Shown: positions 32,900-45,079 of the stretch, in pieces
Layout: each line of letters opens with the position of its first letter
Position numbering within the stretch: the stretch's first letter is position 1
Assembly: GCA_016800925.1 (NCBI GenBank)
Contig: JABCPU010000017.1
Span: 1-64,000, forward strand
From: Suillus spraguei
Lineage: Eukaryota > Basidiomycota > Agaricomycetes > Boletales > Suillaceae
Direction: 5' to 3'
DNA length: 64,000 bases
Notes under the pieces: generated by a model
Databases searched by the model: none
What the model saw: the letters and a program-made list of their open reading frames with translations, nothing else
What the model was told of the DNA's origin: nothing
Program-made: the position numbers and the translations under genes

Positions 32900-35800
32900 A
32901 CTGTGCACTACCATAACCAAAAACTGATCTTTTCTCAAACCAAATACTATGCTGATAGGGCAAAGAAGGTGCTTTTTTCCCAAAACTTGTTCAACCAAAA
33001 CTCCGCAGCATGTTCCATACTATTATATGTGGTGAGGCGCTTATCCGCAGTGGCTCCAAAATGAGGGACCAGATTAACAGGCACCCTCAGTTGAGAGAGG
33101 GGTATAATGTCCCCCATCCAATCTCCATTCAAACATTTTGCCCACTTGAGCAGGTGCAGTTGTGTATTTGTATCGCGATCATTTGATAAGTCAAAGCGTT
33201 GAACATAGGTGAGAAATTGATCTTGCCATGACCATTGTGTGCCACTCTTACGAATAGGCCACATGATAAGCCTGATCTGAGTGACGGTGTGACCTGCAGG
33301 GTAAGTGGTGTTACAATCATATGTGCCCCTATTCATTTTCTCTTTCAACTCTATCGTGTATATTACATAACGAGATTCCGACTCATATGCTCAACGCATC
33401 TGTACTATAGTGGCCTTCCTTCTTTGGATATGCACTTACATTCTCACATCTTTCTTGGTCCATGCACACATATTGGCTTATTTAAGCACATTGTATTACA
33501 CTTGTATACCTCACTTTAATCTTACTGGGTTTTACCTGGAATATCCTTCACTTAGGTCTCCAACCTAAGTCGTCTTGAATCATCTCTAAGTCTAAGCACT
33601 CCTTAGCCTTAGTCTCTATTCTCATAGAACCTCTCAGACTTGTCTTTGAGGCTGAACCCTTGATAGTACTCGGAACATGTTCCCAGTAATCTCACCTTGT
33701 CCTCTTCTGGGCATTGTAGAACTTCCCAGCAGACCATCTGTGTCTTTTCACTGTCGCTGGTGATGCCACCCCAGTTCGTAACAAGTGGTTGATGTTAGAA
33801 CGAATGTCGTTACACTAGATAGAAAACTTGCCTGAGAGATGACTACTGGGCCACGAATAGCCCACAGTTGTCTCCACGATAACTGTGTCATGACGACCCA
33901 AGGTCCAGAGACCACTGGGTGGAGCACAATTCAGTGTCTGAGCGGGTTTGATGGTGTGAGTGTTGTGGAAGTCTGTCTCTTGCAGGTGAATCTTGAACCA
34001 GACTTAAATTTTGTTGAAAGGAAGGTCAGCCGTAGGTCCAGCTCTCCTTGGGCCACCTATGGCATGAATGTGCTGATGTCCATGAGTATCCTCATGCTGG
34101 AGGAAGTCAGCAATGGCTGGTCACAGATCAGGTAGGCCAAATTTCACAGCGACTTCATTGACAGTGATACTCCTGATGGATGGATCATACCTGAGATTAA
34201 AGGCTGTGCATCCAATGCTAAATGAGCACAATGGAACAGGAACTGAATTCTCATCTCTGCACTGGAGAGCTCTGGCAATAGCGAAATAGTTTGTGATTGG
34301 ACGTATATGTCCAGGCTGCTGTGGTTCGGGGAAATGCCATACATGTCAATGTCATCATCAACATCAGGGTCTACATCCTCCGGCTCCTCAGCACACTGCT
34401 CATGATCTAAAAGGCTCGTAGTGAGCTCAAACCGACGACACTTTTCCGCATGGTCCAGGTGTCGACATATCTGAGGATCGTAGTTGTTATTATTGCTAGA
34501 CCTCGCCAGGTCTTTAATTTCGGTGATATGGGCATGTTCAGTGACATCCGCAGACCACTGTCTTGTGACACCGGACGTATGGATACTTGGAACAACACTC
34601 TGCATAAGTTCTAACTTGGGAATATGCCAGTGAGTGATGGGTCTATTGCCCTTTCCCTGGTGAGCTCCAGCGTCAATAATTGCATCCTTGTTTGCATGGA
34701 ACTCATGCAATGCGCCCAAGATGCGCTTGAGATCGTCATCATCAAGGCGTGGCGACTGAACGAGATAACAGAATTGCATGAGCGCACGTAAGGCAGTGAT
34801 GATACATGCAGGTGCTGCATCCGTGCACACTGCAATGATATATTGCTGCATGTCTTGTTGACAGCGCCCGGTGACCTGTTTAAGCTTCGAGATGCCTCCA
34901 GGAAAGTGACGATACCCAGTGGCAGGCTGTAAGACAGAAAATCAGAAATTTATCTCGGATTCTCCAATGACACAGATGAGCCATTGTGCATCATGGTCGA
35001 AAAATTCCTTATGAAAGTGGTGCAGTGTTTCTGGTGTAAAGAAATGGGAGGGCTCTGCGAGTATCCAGTCCCGAAAGAACGGTTTGGCAACACCATTCAG
35101 ACAAAACTTCTGCGCTTCATGGAAGAAAGCCTCGAGGTCAAGGGGATCAGCATGTGAGTGGACAACAGCAAGCTGCGCAAGAGTCATCGATTTCATGCGG
35201 GGTTCATGCTGGAAGTCATCCCCAAAGTGCTTGTACATCACCATGGTCACCAGTGACGTCTTTCCACTGACAGTCGCCAGCATCATGGCTTCCGGGGTGT
35301 CAGCAATATAACTTGCCAGTGCAGTAAAACAGTAACGACTCTGCCCAATGGGGTCAGATAACATGATACCCTTTCAAGCGGCCTGCTTGAGTGGTTCGAG
35401 AATGATGTCTAGACATTGGTGTATGAGGCGATCCTCTAATACACTCTTCATCCGCTTCCTCTTATGAATGATTTTCGGGACCGGTAGTAAGGCAGTGAGA
35501 ACGAAAGAACTCGATGAAGATTTAAGTCGCGTATTCATATGTATATTGGCCAAGCTGATAAGAAGCGAATGAGCTACACGATCGCCTGTCAAGGCAGTAA
35601 TGTTCATTTTGTCGGATGATAGGATAGTACCAAGAAGAGTTGCACCGCTTGGTATTGCCGACTTCAAGAATACATTAGCTGAAAACATTGAAATTCAACT
35701 TGTTACGCACTTGCATGTCCCAAGCGTCAGTTCCCGTCATCCATTCAGTATAGATGCGACACAGCCTATCCGCAGTGGTGTACACCTTGCGAGGTGTGAA

Positions 35801-36624
35801 GTCCATACGATTATGAAATAATGGGTGGTTGAAGATACTTGCGATGCACTCTAATGGGTCACGCCAATAGAGAATTACAGGTGACTTAGTAGGATGCGAC
35901 GTAGGAATGATTTGGGACTTCCAACGTGGACCACTGGGGAGCATTTCTGCTCGACCTCAAAGTTCTTTGGCTGAGCGAAAGACAAGGGTAAATCTTTAAT
36001 CTAAAAGGGCCTACAGTCAAGGAAGAGCAGCGAGATTAAAGTTCGGACACTGACCATGTCAAGCGATAGGAAAGAGTCAATCTTCCCCATGCTCAACCCA
36101 GAATGCAGTAGCCATGCGGCAACCTGCCAGTCTCTCCGACTACTGAATGGAAAATAAAGATTCATTTTGTGATATATGCTGTTTTCGTCAGCGTCGAATA
36201 AACCTAAGAATGTATAGCCGTCCTCATAGGCGAGTGGGGAATTAAGAAAATAATCCGTGACTTCACTATTTGCATCTTGGCCCTGGTCCCGAATTCCATC
36301 ACACGCTTCCAGCGCAATATCCTCTTCTTGACCATGAAAGACGTATGTATTGTCCTCCTTTCCGAGTCCTGGTTCATAGTAAGGCATAGGAAGTCCGTTA
36401 TTGTCCATTGGGTCCATGGGATGATCCTCAGTGGGTGGAATTATGGTATTGAGCTTAATAATATCATCCAGCCAGGTGTTGCAGCCAGACCGGGGCTGGC
36501 TCATATGACGAGCAACAGACGTATGGTCCTTGAGAACTTTTCCGCATGATGGACAGTGAGGCATGAGGTCGGGTAGCATAAGACTTCGATTTGATTGATT
36601 TGAGTCGAGACTCGACATCGGCAT
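32900..36624 (-). pseudogene. Plavaka-type (CACTA superfamily) transposase, decayed
   Basis: On the minus strand from 36624: a C2H2 finger (CPSCGKVLKDHTSVARHM), then YFPFSSRRDWQVAAWLLHSG, MLPSGPRWKSQIIPTSHPTK, VILYWRDPLECI, VYTTADRLCRIYTEWMTGTD, GTILSSDKMNITALTGDRVA, LATVSGKTSLVTMVMYKHFG, ETLHHFHKEFFDHDAQW and QWSADVTEHAHITEIKDLAR. The C-terminal end is KRLTTYNSMEHAAEFWLNKF. These blocks follow the Plavaka transposase order. In-frame TGA codons occur after LSFA..KEL (near 35960), at 35374 and at 34942. Two of them stand where the family has Arg, so CGA to TGA is likely. Frame changes near 35975 and 34270 and the solo LTR at 33309 complete the damage. Confidence 0.8.
33309..33783 (+). mobile_element. 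solo LTR of the chromovirus family, target duplication AGTGG
   Basis: 475 bp, starts TGTTACAATCATATG and ends GTTCGTAACA, flanked by AGTGG at 33304-33308 and 33784-33788. It keeps the TATTTAAG and ACTTTAATCTT motifs. It falls just upstream of a CCCTGCAG acceptor of the Plavaka relic, that is, in an intron. Confidence 0.95.
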
Positions 36625-36884
36625 TTTCCGATACTATCGACTCTCCTACACTACCATGATGAGCGTTCGAGCATTGTCAGCAAGCGCGTCAGGTACACCC
36701 AATTCACAATGTTGCAAAGGACTGTCACTCAGAATTTTTGATCTATACAAGGTTCTTAATGCCGTCAATTCCATGGTGAAGTCAATCGGATTTTCTTAAG
36801 TTTTCAGCGCCTTACTTTTGAACAGTCTAAACAGGATCCAACCAACTCAAAAGCTAATCTTATCATGAACCTTGTAAGAGCGAA

Positions 36885-37136
36885 ATGCAAGTTTATCGGG
36901 CACAGAAAGTACTGGCAGATTGTGTTGTAAGGGAAAATGAAATGTTGGCAAGCCTGCTCAGATTTCGAGCCGAAGAGGCAGAGAAGCGGGTGGACGATAC
37001 GGACATTGGACTAGGCTGCATGAGAGTTGTCTTCAAAAACCATGGATGGACTCCTGCTGTTCCTCCAAGTTGTTCAACTCTGGGTCGAACTCACAGGAGT
37101 TGTTTGCAAGGTAAGTTTATTTATACTATGAAGTGA
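36885..37136 (+). pseudogene. fragment of a transposon-linked hypothetical protein
   Basis: A short frame with QVYRAQKVLADCVVRENEML, RFRAEEAEKRVDDTD and IGLGCMRVVFKNHG. Similar blocks end many agaricomycete hypothetical proteins found near DNA transposons. No upstream part is recognisable, so this is probably a leftover 3' end. Function unknown. Confidence 0.3.
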
Positions 37137-39256
37137 TGTTGTGGCGTTCTGAGATCTGCTGATACCAGGAAAATCATCGGTGATTTCGGTAGAAGCTGCA
37201 GAGGGCCGGCGCCTCACTGCCCAGCTTGATTGATTCTAGTATTTACTTCATGTCTCCCCTTAGGTTTGATTTGACTCGTAGTATTATGTGAATACCCCAT
37301 ATGTTAGTATATATGTTGCATGTTTATTTTTAGTTCTGTTTGTATTTGGAATCGACGAAATTCGTACAAGTCCGATTTTCGAATTGAAAACTACTAAGTG
37401 CTCAAGCTCACTGGCAATAATTAGCCTACTAATAGGGTGCAAGGTCTTGCAGAACTGTGAGTGACTGGAAATGTGTGGCTATTGTTTGCTGTGCCTGTGG
37501 CGGCACTGTGGAGTCTGTCCAACTCTGTTACTGGCTGTTACAAAAACACAAAATTCGTACATTCTGTGGAGAAAGTTGTAGTTTACTGATGTGGCTGGAT
37601 TGAGTTTCCTAAGATTGTCCGACATTGAGGACTTGTGCCAGATACATATGGCAGGTATGGTAGCTCCGACATTGCCATGTATACCCATGTCTGAGTTGAG
37701 TAATTTTGGTGATGTGTCTGCCAAATTCATACTCCCTTCATTCGTCTCACTCAGCTCCCCTCTCCCATATCTCCAATGATGTGTCTGCCAAATTCATACT
37801 CCCTTCATTCATCTCGCTCAGCTCCCCTCTCCCATACCTTGAACGACACATCCGCTGAATTCATACTCCCTTTATTTGTCCCGCTCAGCTCCCCTCTCCC
37901 ATATCTCTGCATCCTCATGAATACAAGGACATCAACTTCATGGAGACCTCGTGCTGGGATTGTCTCATCCATGGCCTCTGGTGCATCAGGAGGTGCACCC
38001 ATAGCAAAATCATCATTCAGCTCCTGGCATATACGATACAGTAGCCAAGTTTATTCCATATTTGTAGTTGCCTTTTACTTACGTCCCGATCATGACTGTG
38101 AACTTGCTGCCAAAGATATAAGCACGGTTCGGGTTAGTTTCGAGGTAAAACCGGTCTGCTGCATGAGTATGATGGGCTGATGCCGATAGAAGGAATATGG
38201 ATAATACTGCTTTGGCTCTGCCATGCCACTCTTGTGTCAGATCGTTTTTAGATAGCGAGTTCGCATGTAATGTATTTGCCACGTTGTGATGCTGCTCGGT
38301 AACCAGTGGAGTTTAAGTTCTCGAGAACTCAAGATAATATATGAAATCATAACGTGGGTTAACCTTGTAATGGAAATATCCCTCTATCTCCCCCGTCAAC
38401 TGGCAAGTCGTACATGGGCAGGATATTTGCTGAGGTGTTGTGGTGACCGTGCGCACTTTCTTGCTAGTCCATGCGAACGCTGATGAGCTAAGCACTAGTG
38501 CTTGTTGCGACGCTCAAGTACCTTATGTCGGCCCTGGTTAACGAAAAAAGGACGGCAGTGGTCACTGGGGCCCGGATGGATCATCATCATCATATGATTC
38601 AAGACCTTTGGCAACATTGAAATGTCTTGTACGGTGGGGGTTTTATTGCCTGACAACGAGTGATAACCGCATCGCCATGTGCAGCTGGTTGCAGATCAGT
38701 ACCGGTGTACGGACGGTCACAGTGCGATCCCAGGGTCTCGTCACAGACTCACTACATATGTATTACCACCCCGCACAAGCCTCACAAGTAATTAAAGACT
38801 CACAAACGCAGCTAGCATGAACGCTTTTATTTCTCCAAGAAGCGGCCAAGTGAATTCAACTGGTCTATCGATATCAAGATGATGGTTCCTCTCGTTCGGC
38901 ATCTATGATCCGGATCGTCCAGTCGCTTGCTTACTCAGAAGAAAAGAACGGACGCAGATTGAATGCCGGTTGTTTCCGTTCAGACCCAGGAACCTTTCAC
39001 ATGCCAATCATACTCTAGTCTGACAGGTCTTGACTTCAGTCGAACATATAAATCATGGGTCCTTTAGAAGCTTACCGATCAACCCCGCCTTACCAACTCT
39101 CGCTCGCACAGGGCATCAACCACAGGTGGCAAAGGGTCAGGCTCTAAACAAGAGCAGATTTCGGGTAGACCCGAAGGACAAGGCTACTGAGGAGCACGCT
39201 CGTCCAATTACCCCGGTGTGAATAAAGTTAAACTCGACTCAGGTCATCTCGCCAGC
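37137..39256. other. boundary between repeat-rich and gene-rich parts; small tandem repeat
   Basis: No supported gene. At 37709-37915 three copies of a 65-68 bp unit (GATGTGTCTGCCAAATTCAT, ACTCCCTTCATTCGTCTCAC, TCAGCTCCCCTCTCCCATAT) stand in tandem. The last 200 bp upstream of 39257 should hold the promoter of the BRE4-like gene; I see no clear TATA box. Confidence 0.5.
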
Positions 39257-42200
39257 ATGGCTCCATCTCGCCCTCAAGTTCGCATACAGCCAGATCCACC
39301 CGAAATCCTCAATGCATCAAGCTCTGACACGGAAGCAGAAAGGAGCCAGCTCCCGTCCTTACACGAGCAGTCAAATGAGGACCAGGATGGACGAGAGGCG
39401 AGCCAAATAGAGAAGAACACTGACGCATTGGAGTCTTCTACTCAGACAAGTGAGAAACAACCAGCAAGGCAGAAGATCAAGCTGCCACAAGGCTTGCAAT
39501 GGATACCAGCTAACTCTACTTGGCCCAAATGGAAACCCGTCATTCGAAGCGCTCTTGCCGCCTGGATCGCTGTAGTTATCTTTGTTATTCCAAAAACAGA
39601 GAATTTATTGGGGCAGGTATGTTGCGTTGTCATCTTTGTATTGTTGGTTCAATGATCGCATGGTTTAAAGGCAGCCTTTCTTATCATAATAGGTGAGTAG
39701 TAGCGCTCATGTGGGTTAATCGTGCCATAACAAATAAATCTATGTAGCTTCATTTTTATCACCGCCTAGCGATCCTTTCATGGCAGTTCTCGAACGCGAA
39801 ATCATCCTACTCATATTTGTGGCATTAGGTTGGGGGTATGTACGACTCTTTTTTCCTGGGTTTTCGGTGATATAATCGTCCCTTTTAGCTGGGTCTGCTT
39901 GGGCCTTATGTTTGCGAACTTAGCTCGCACGCAAACCGTACCTGACGCTAGCATACGCACTATCATCACAGGAGAGTACATCGAAGCAGGGGTAAGCTTT
40001 CTTTTGAATTCGATTTTATATATTGACACGCGTAACAAAGCCCACTGTTATCTTGGGCGTTTTCCTTTTCATTGGAAGCGTGACCTTCTTGTACATCAAG
40101 GCCAGACTAGGCCCCGGTCCTTTTCTCATCGCTTCTGTGTTTGGATGTATATGTATTGGTGCGTATCATTCATGCATACACTTTCCTTCTTAAAGCTGAT
40201 CGATTACAGACATTTCTTTTACAACCGCGGTTCTCTTTCCTTATCCGTATTACAAGGTAACCTGTTTTCCATCTCGGCAAACGTACACTCACCAGTCTTC
40301 AGATCGGTCAAATGATCGTCCTTCCCCTGGCTTTTCACTCTGCGATCTCCCTCATCACGTCGATTCTCATATTTCCGCAATCTGTGTCTTCTCTGTTCAC
40401 GACATGCTTGCAGGGGGCCATTGCACCTCTTGCAACGGTCATCTCATTGCATAGGTCTCAACTTCTCGAAGACGTCACCTCGTCTGGGTTCTCCCACACA
40501 CAGATTACAGATGCAACAAACAAAGCTGAGAACGTTTTGCCTGCGCTCGCAGCTGCTGCTCGACTCCTAAAAGCTGATATCGTCTACGCGCGTTTCGCGC
40601 CTACTGATTACCATGAATTGCATACGATTGTGCGGAAGCTTATGGTGCAAGTGCATGGCTTGGGTATATACTATACACTCATCGATCCGACGCGAGAGCG
40701 ATTCCCTGTTACTCCTGCTGCCTCCCATCTCGCAACACCTGTACATTCTAGACCTCCATCTCCTCGGCCTGATCGGCGATCCTCCCTGACGACAGAAGAG
40801 AAGCACCCATCCTCGACTGACCAGGAACTTAGAGATCGCAAACCATCCCGCCACCACCAACGAGCACGATCTTTCCACCCACAATCACATCCTGCAAGCT
40901 CTACCTCACCCCTTCATTCACACCGTCCGTATAAGCACTCGCGCTCACATCATGCCAACCACACACTTATGCACAACTCCTTGCTGCACTTGGCGCTTTC
41001 CCGGGTGCCAAAGTGCCCTGGGGAAACAGCTGTAGGTGTATTTGAATCACAGAAATATCTGAATTTGGAGGCAATACATTTGTCGCATCCAGATTCAGCT
41101 TTCTTTACCGCTCGAGCAACGGAGCTACTCAGCAACAGCTGCCAGGATCTCCTAAGTGTGTGCGAGGAAGTGCTTGGTGTATCTGGAGCCTGGATAGGCA
41201 ATATTAGGAAGTTCAGGTTCGATTTTTTGAGGGGCCACCGTGAAGACGAAACGCAAATCGAAGTCCAGAAGCACGAGGATTTGCTTGAAAAGTTAACTAG
41301 GGAGTTGGATGAATTCAGAACCAAGAAGAGGTACATGATTTACGTGTTTTTGCGTTGTTTGTTGCTGAGGGGTAGAGACAGGTTGACTGTTTTAGACCCA
41401 TATCGTCAGATGTTCGACCACGGCTATGATGCATCTAACAACGACGAAGTTCCTCCTTACCAGTATTTATTCCATTGTTATGTGTACCAGTACCATCTCT
41501 TGCAGTTTGCTGTACTAGTACAAAATATGGTGCGTTGATTCTTCGACATCAGGTTGGTGATTAATATTCAATCACTCGCAGCTTAAAGAAGTCATCCGAC
41601 TCGAAACAGAAAGAAAGAAGCCCAAGTTATGGCTTCCTTGTTTGACGACGTTGTTCACCCGGAAAACAGGAGAACCATCTGTGACCATCCAACACGACGA
41701 CGACGACGAGGATCCTGGTATATTGCTGCAAGCATTCTCGTGGGTGGTCAACGTTACTAATATTCCGATACAGAAATGATCCCAGGCATAGACCCTGCTC
41801 GGATGACCGACCTCGGAAAGGCAGTGAAACGTGATCCTGATGCCCTTCCCCCAGGAAATGGACTTGAAATGGCTATGAACTGGATTTACCGTGCCAGCAT
41901 CGCCATCGGAGGTGGAAATGTGCTCTTCGCTCTGAAAGCGGGAGCGTTAACAGGTCGGTCACCATTACTTTTTCGTCTGAATTTCTGACCGTCCGTATGC
42001 TCAGTGATTCTTTCCATCCCAACTTTCCTCAAGTCATCAGCAGAGTTTGCATACAGTAAGTGTGCAGGGTGCATGCTTTTAATCTTGGACTCATAATTCT
42101 TGTAGAAAACAAGTTTGTTTGGGCGGTGTAAGCTAATCTTTTCCTGCTCTGTAATGCTAGACTGATTGTCACTCTCAAAGTGTCATGGCTCAGCTTACTC

Positions 42201-43725
42201 TAGCGCGTTTTCGTGGAGACACGGCGTTTGGTCTAATAGCTAGGATAATAAGTACCTTTTTTGGCGGCTTGATTGGTACGGTCATGTGGTACGTTGCAGA
42301 TCTGAACGATCTTTCGAAATTCCTCATTGGCGCACAGGTATATTTCCACAGGGAATGGCCGCGGCAACCCTTATGGACTAGCAGCTGTGTGTGCGGTCTG
42401 TTACCCGTCAATTTTCTTTGCTCGATTGTATTGGCCTATCGCGCCAATGTCAAATTTGATTATATGGGTCACAGCGGCATTGGTATGATTCGGAAGTTGG
42501 CTTCTCCGAGTGAATAAAATTGATCGTTTGGTTTAGATCGTGGGGTATTCATACGACGACACTCATTTGATTGTCTCTTCGTCGCCAGGGTGGGGTATTG
42601 ATGTGGCTTGGGTAAGTATCTGTATGATTTTCTCGACATCTTAACTGACGTGTAATAAAGCGCCGTTTCGTACTAGTCACCATCGGTGTCTTTGCTGCGG
42701 GGTGAGAGATTCCTCTGATTGCACATTTAACAATGATAGATCCCATGTTAGTATTTTCTCCCTCTTCCCTCCGTCAAAGACTATTCGCTCGTATCAGCGG
42801 CGAACGGTGGCTACAACATCGGCTGAACTTGGATCGATATATTGTTCGGTTGTGTCTTACACGAACTCATATGTAGATGGAGACACCACCACCATAGTTC
42901 GGAGCTTGTTAGCCATTCGCAGCAAACTCAAGCGATCACTGGTGCTGAAGGACAACGCCATCTACGAGGTGAGTATTAACATTCCAGATATAGATCCTCA
43001 CATACGTTGATTCATTAGTTTTCGCTGCGCGGGAAATGGCCTATTGAGAGGTATCTCAAGATATTGGAGCTTCAAATGTGAGTACCTATATCCTACAACG
43101 ATCCTGTGTTTTTAACCAAAAATAGGCAAATCTCGTATCAACTGTGTCATTTGACGTCAGTAGTGCTTCATCTGGAACCCGCGTGGGCTTATGCCTTCCT
43201 TCGCCGGACGCGGATGCTTGATTCGGATTTCCAAGGCGATGTACTCGCTGTTATCAGTATGATTTCTGATCACAATTTTCTACCTGCGGTAAATTTATGT
43301 TCTCTTCCCTAGGTCTCATCTCCAATTCTTTGCACACGGGCTCTCCTTTGCCTCAGATTACCCCATGCCCATTACTTGATAGGTTCATGGTCAGGCATCA
43401 CGGTTTGAACGTAGTGCACGAAGATTCAGAAGACAATTATGGGTTGCCGCAGATGCTCACTATGGAAACGTTGGAGAATTTGCAGTACCTGTAAGTCTCA
43501 TCTCCATTCCATTCGAGAGGTCGTCATGCTTTGTTTTTCAGGACATTCTGTGTTGGCGTTTCCACTGCCTTTGGAATTATCACTCGACTCGATCGTTTGA
43601 TGGTTGCTGTTAAAGAGCTGGTCGGCGAGCAGTATCATATTGATGGGGTAGGGATGGGGTATCACCGAACGTGGACGGGAGAGACGACATCGCCGACGAT
43701 GTCTGTGAGAGCGACAGAAGTTTGA
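39257..43725 (+). CDS. BRE4-like membrane protein (ArAE_2 N-terminal 6TM plus DUF2421)
   Basis: A 21-exon model with introns of 46-63 bp adds up to 1,147 codons without a stop. Exon ends: 39616, 39692, 39835, 39991, 40158, 40256, 41330, 41529, 41717, 41953, 42055, 42127, 42288, 42482, 42611, 42701, 42968, 43077, 43256, 43490. The ATG at 39257 has A at -3 and G at +4. The first hydrophobic block (KPVIRSALAAWIAVVIFVIP, FLSPPSDPFMAVLERE) is the putative ER/aromatic-acid-exporter-like 6TM module. A cytoplasmic Ser/Pro-rich loop with NLEAIHLSHPDSAFF and VLDPYRQMFD follows, then a second block (GQ-like AQLTLARFRGDTAFGL, SYQRRTVATTSAELG) and a DUF2421-like end (RTRMLDSDFQGDVLAVIS, PQITPCPLLDRFM). 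It likely acts as an ER or Golgi membrane transporter; yeast BRE4 affects brefeldin A sensitivity. It looks intact. Confidence 0.88.
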
Positions 43726-43849
43726 GCCGTTGACTGTTTCGATCTAGGAGGTTTTTTCTGTACTAGTAAGTCACTCAGACTAATCTGGCCGTTTCGATTT
43801 ATTATCTACATAATAACTATGTAAAACCGTTACGATGTGGGCCATATAC

Positions 43850-44870
43850 TACAAGAAAGAAAACAGACTAATTCACAATGAAAACATTACAACGAATATC
43901 TGCAGACAGCCGAGGAAAGAGCATACAAGATCACCGTAACGTCAGTAGCACGCAGAAACCCCCCACCGACATGCTGAGTGTCCGTCCGCCCAACATCCAG
44001 ACTAGAAGCGCGCCTCTGCTTCCTTGTCCTATGGCTCACCTCTACTTTACATCTACTGCAAACCCCATTTGATCTCTGTTTGGTCCGCGCAAGCGGCCGA
44101 GCATGCGTTATGTTTATATGTTAGACTCCTTTCATATCGTTACATACAGTCGTCCACTCGTTACACACACATCGCCCATCTAAAACGGCCGGCGGGAACG
44201 GCGGACTGATGGGGATACGCCTCACATCAGGGCATTTGCAACGAAAGGACGGAGCACGGGGCTCCAAATCTCTATCCCATCGCTCAGCGATTCAACTACC
44301 GAAATAACATACTATTTACTAGTCTAGGACACGCCGACTCATGGGACTAGTACCGAGTTTGGAATACAAGAGCCGTTTGATTGACTGACGCATAAATGAA
44401 GCCACCGCTTACACAGACGAGCAAAGGACGACCCACCAGCTCCAGCGCAATTTAGTGAGTTTACATTTAGCACGACGAAGTTACCAAACGTGTTGCCGGT
44501 TAATGTTATGGTGTCGCAGCCGTGCACTATTGACGGAGGCTCTTCAGGCATGGGCCCTGAAGTTGGATCTTGCAGAATATACAACTGGTGATATTTTAAG
44601 TGAGATAGTGATATGAATGTTAGGTTTAGGGCGTGTCGAGCTTTGTGTCATACGGAAGTGTGTCCGCGTTTACGTTTGTTGCTTTGGAATCTGCGCTCGA
44701 CTGATGGGAAGAAGAATTCATCGAATGGGATGTTGTATTCGGGCGGGGGATGGTGCATGCATGGTTGAGTGGGAAGGCCTTGGCAGATATGATGTTGGGA
44801 CGTGAAGTGGAGGGAAAGCATGGGCGATGGTTTCCAGGTATTATGATAGTAACTGAGAAGAGTCGAAGAA
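43850..44870. repeat. segmental duplication, left copy (3' region of HIT gene)
   Basis: Shares with 49850-50870, in the same orientation, ATATCTGCAGACAGCC, CATCG(C/T)TCAGCGAT, TTGCAGAATATACAACTGGT and GAATGGGATGTTGTA. The left copy is the degraded one. Confidence 0.65.
44540..44775 (-). pseudogene. partial duplicate of the HIT-family gene
   Basis: On the minus strand the sequence matching exon 2 of the intact gene (MNSSSHQSSADSK, LPYDTKLD) is followed directly by a lost splice donor, then intron-like sequence and the start of exon 3 (CIFCKI). The similarity ends there, before the histidine triad. It cannot encode a HIT domain. Confidence 0.65.
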
Positions 44871-45079
44871 GGCAAAGGCGCAGAATTTACTAGAAACTTT
44901 GGACGATTATTGTGAGCTGAACGAGATATGTGCGGTGGCAGTATCGAGGGATGGTCGAAGGGCTGTGAATAAATTGTGTCTGAAATCTCCATAATGGATA
45001 TACTGCTGCAGTGATAGTCGGTACTAAAATCTACAGTGTGTATCTGAGCAAGTGTGAGGAACAGAACGGGTTTCAAGGC

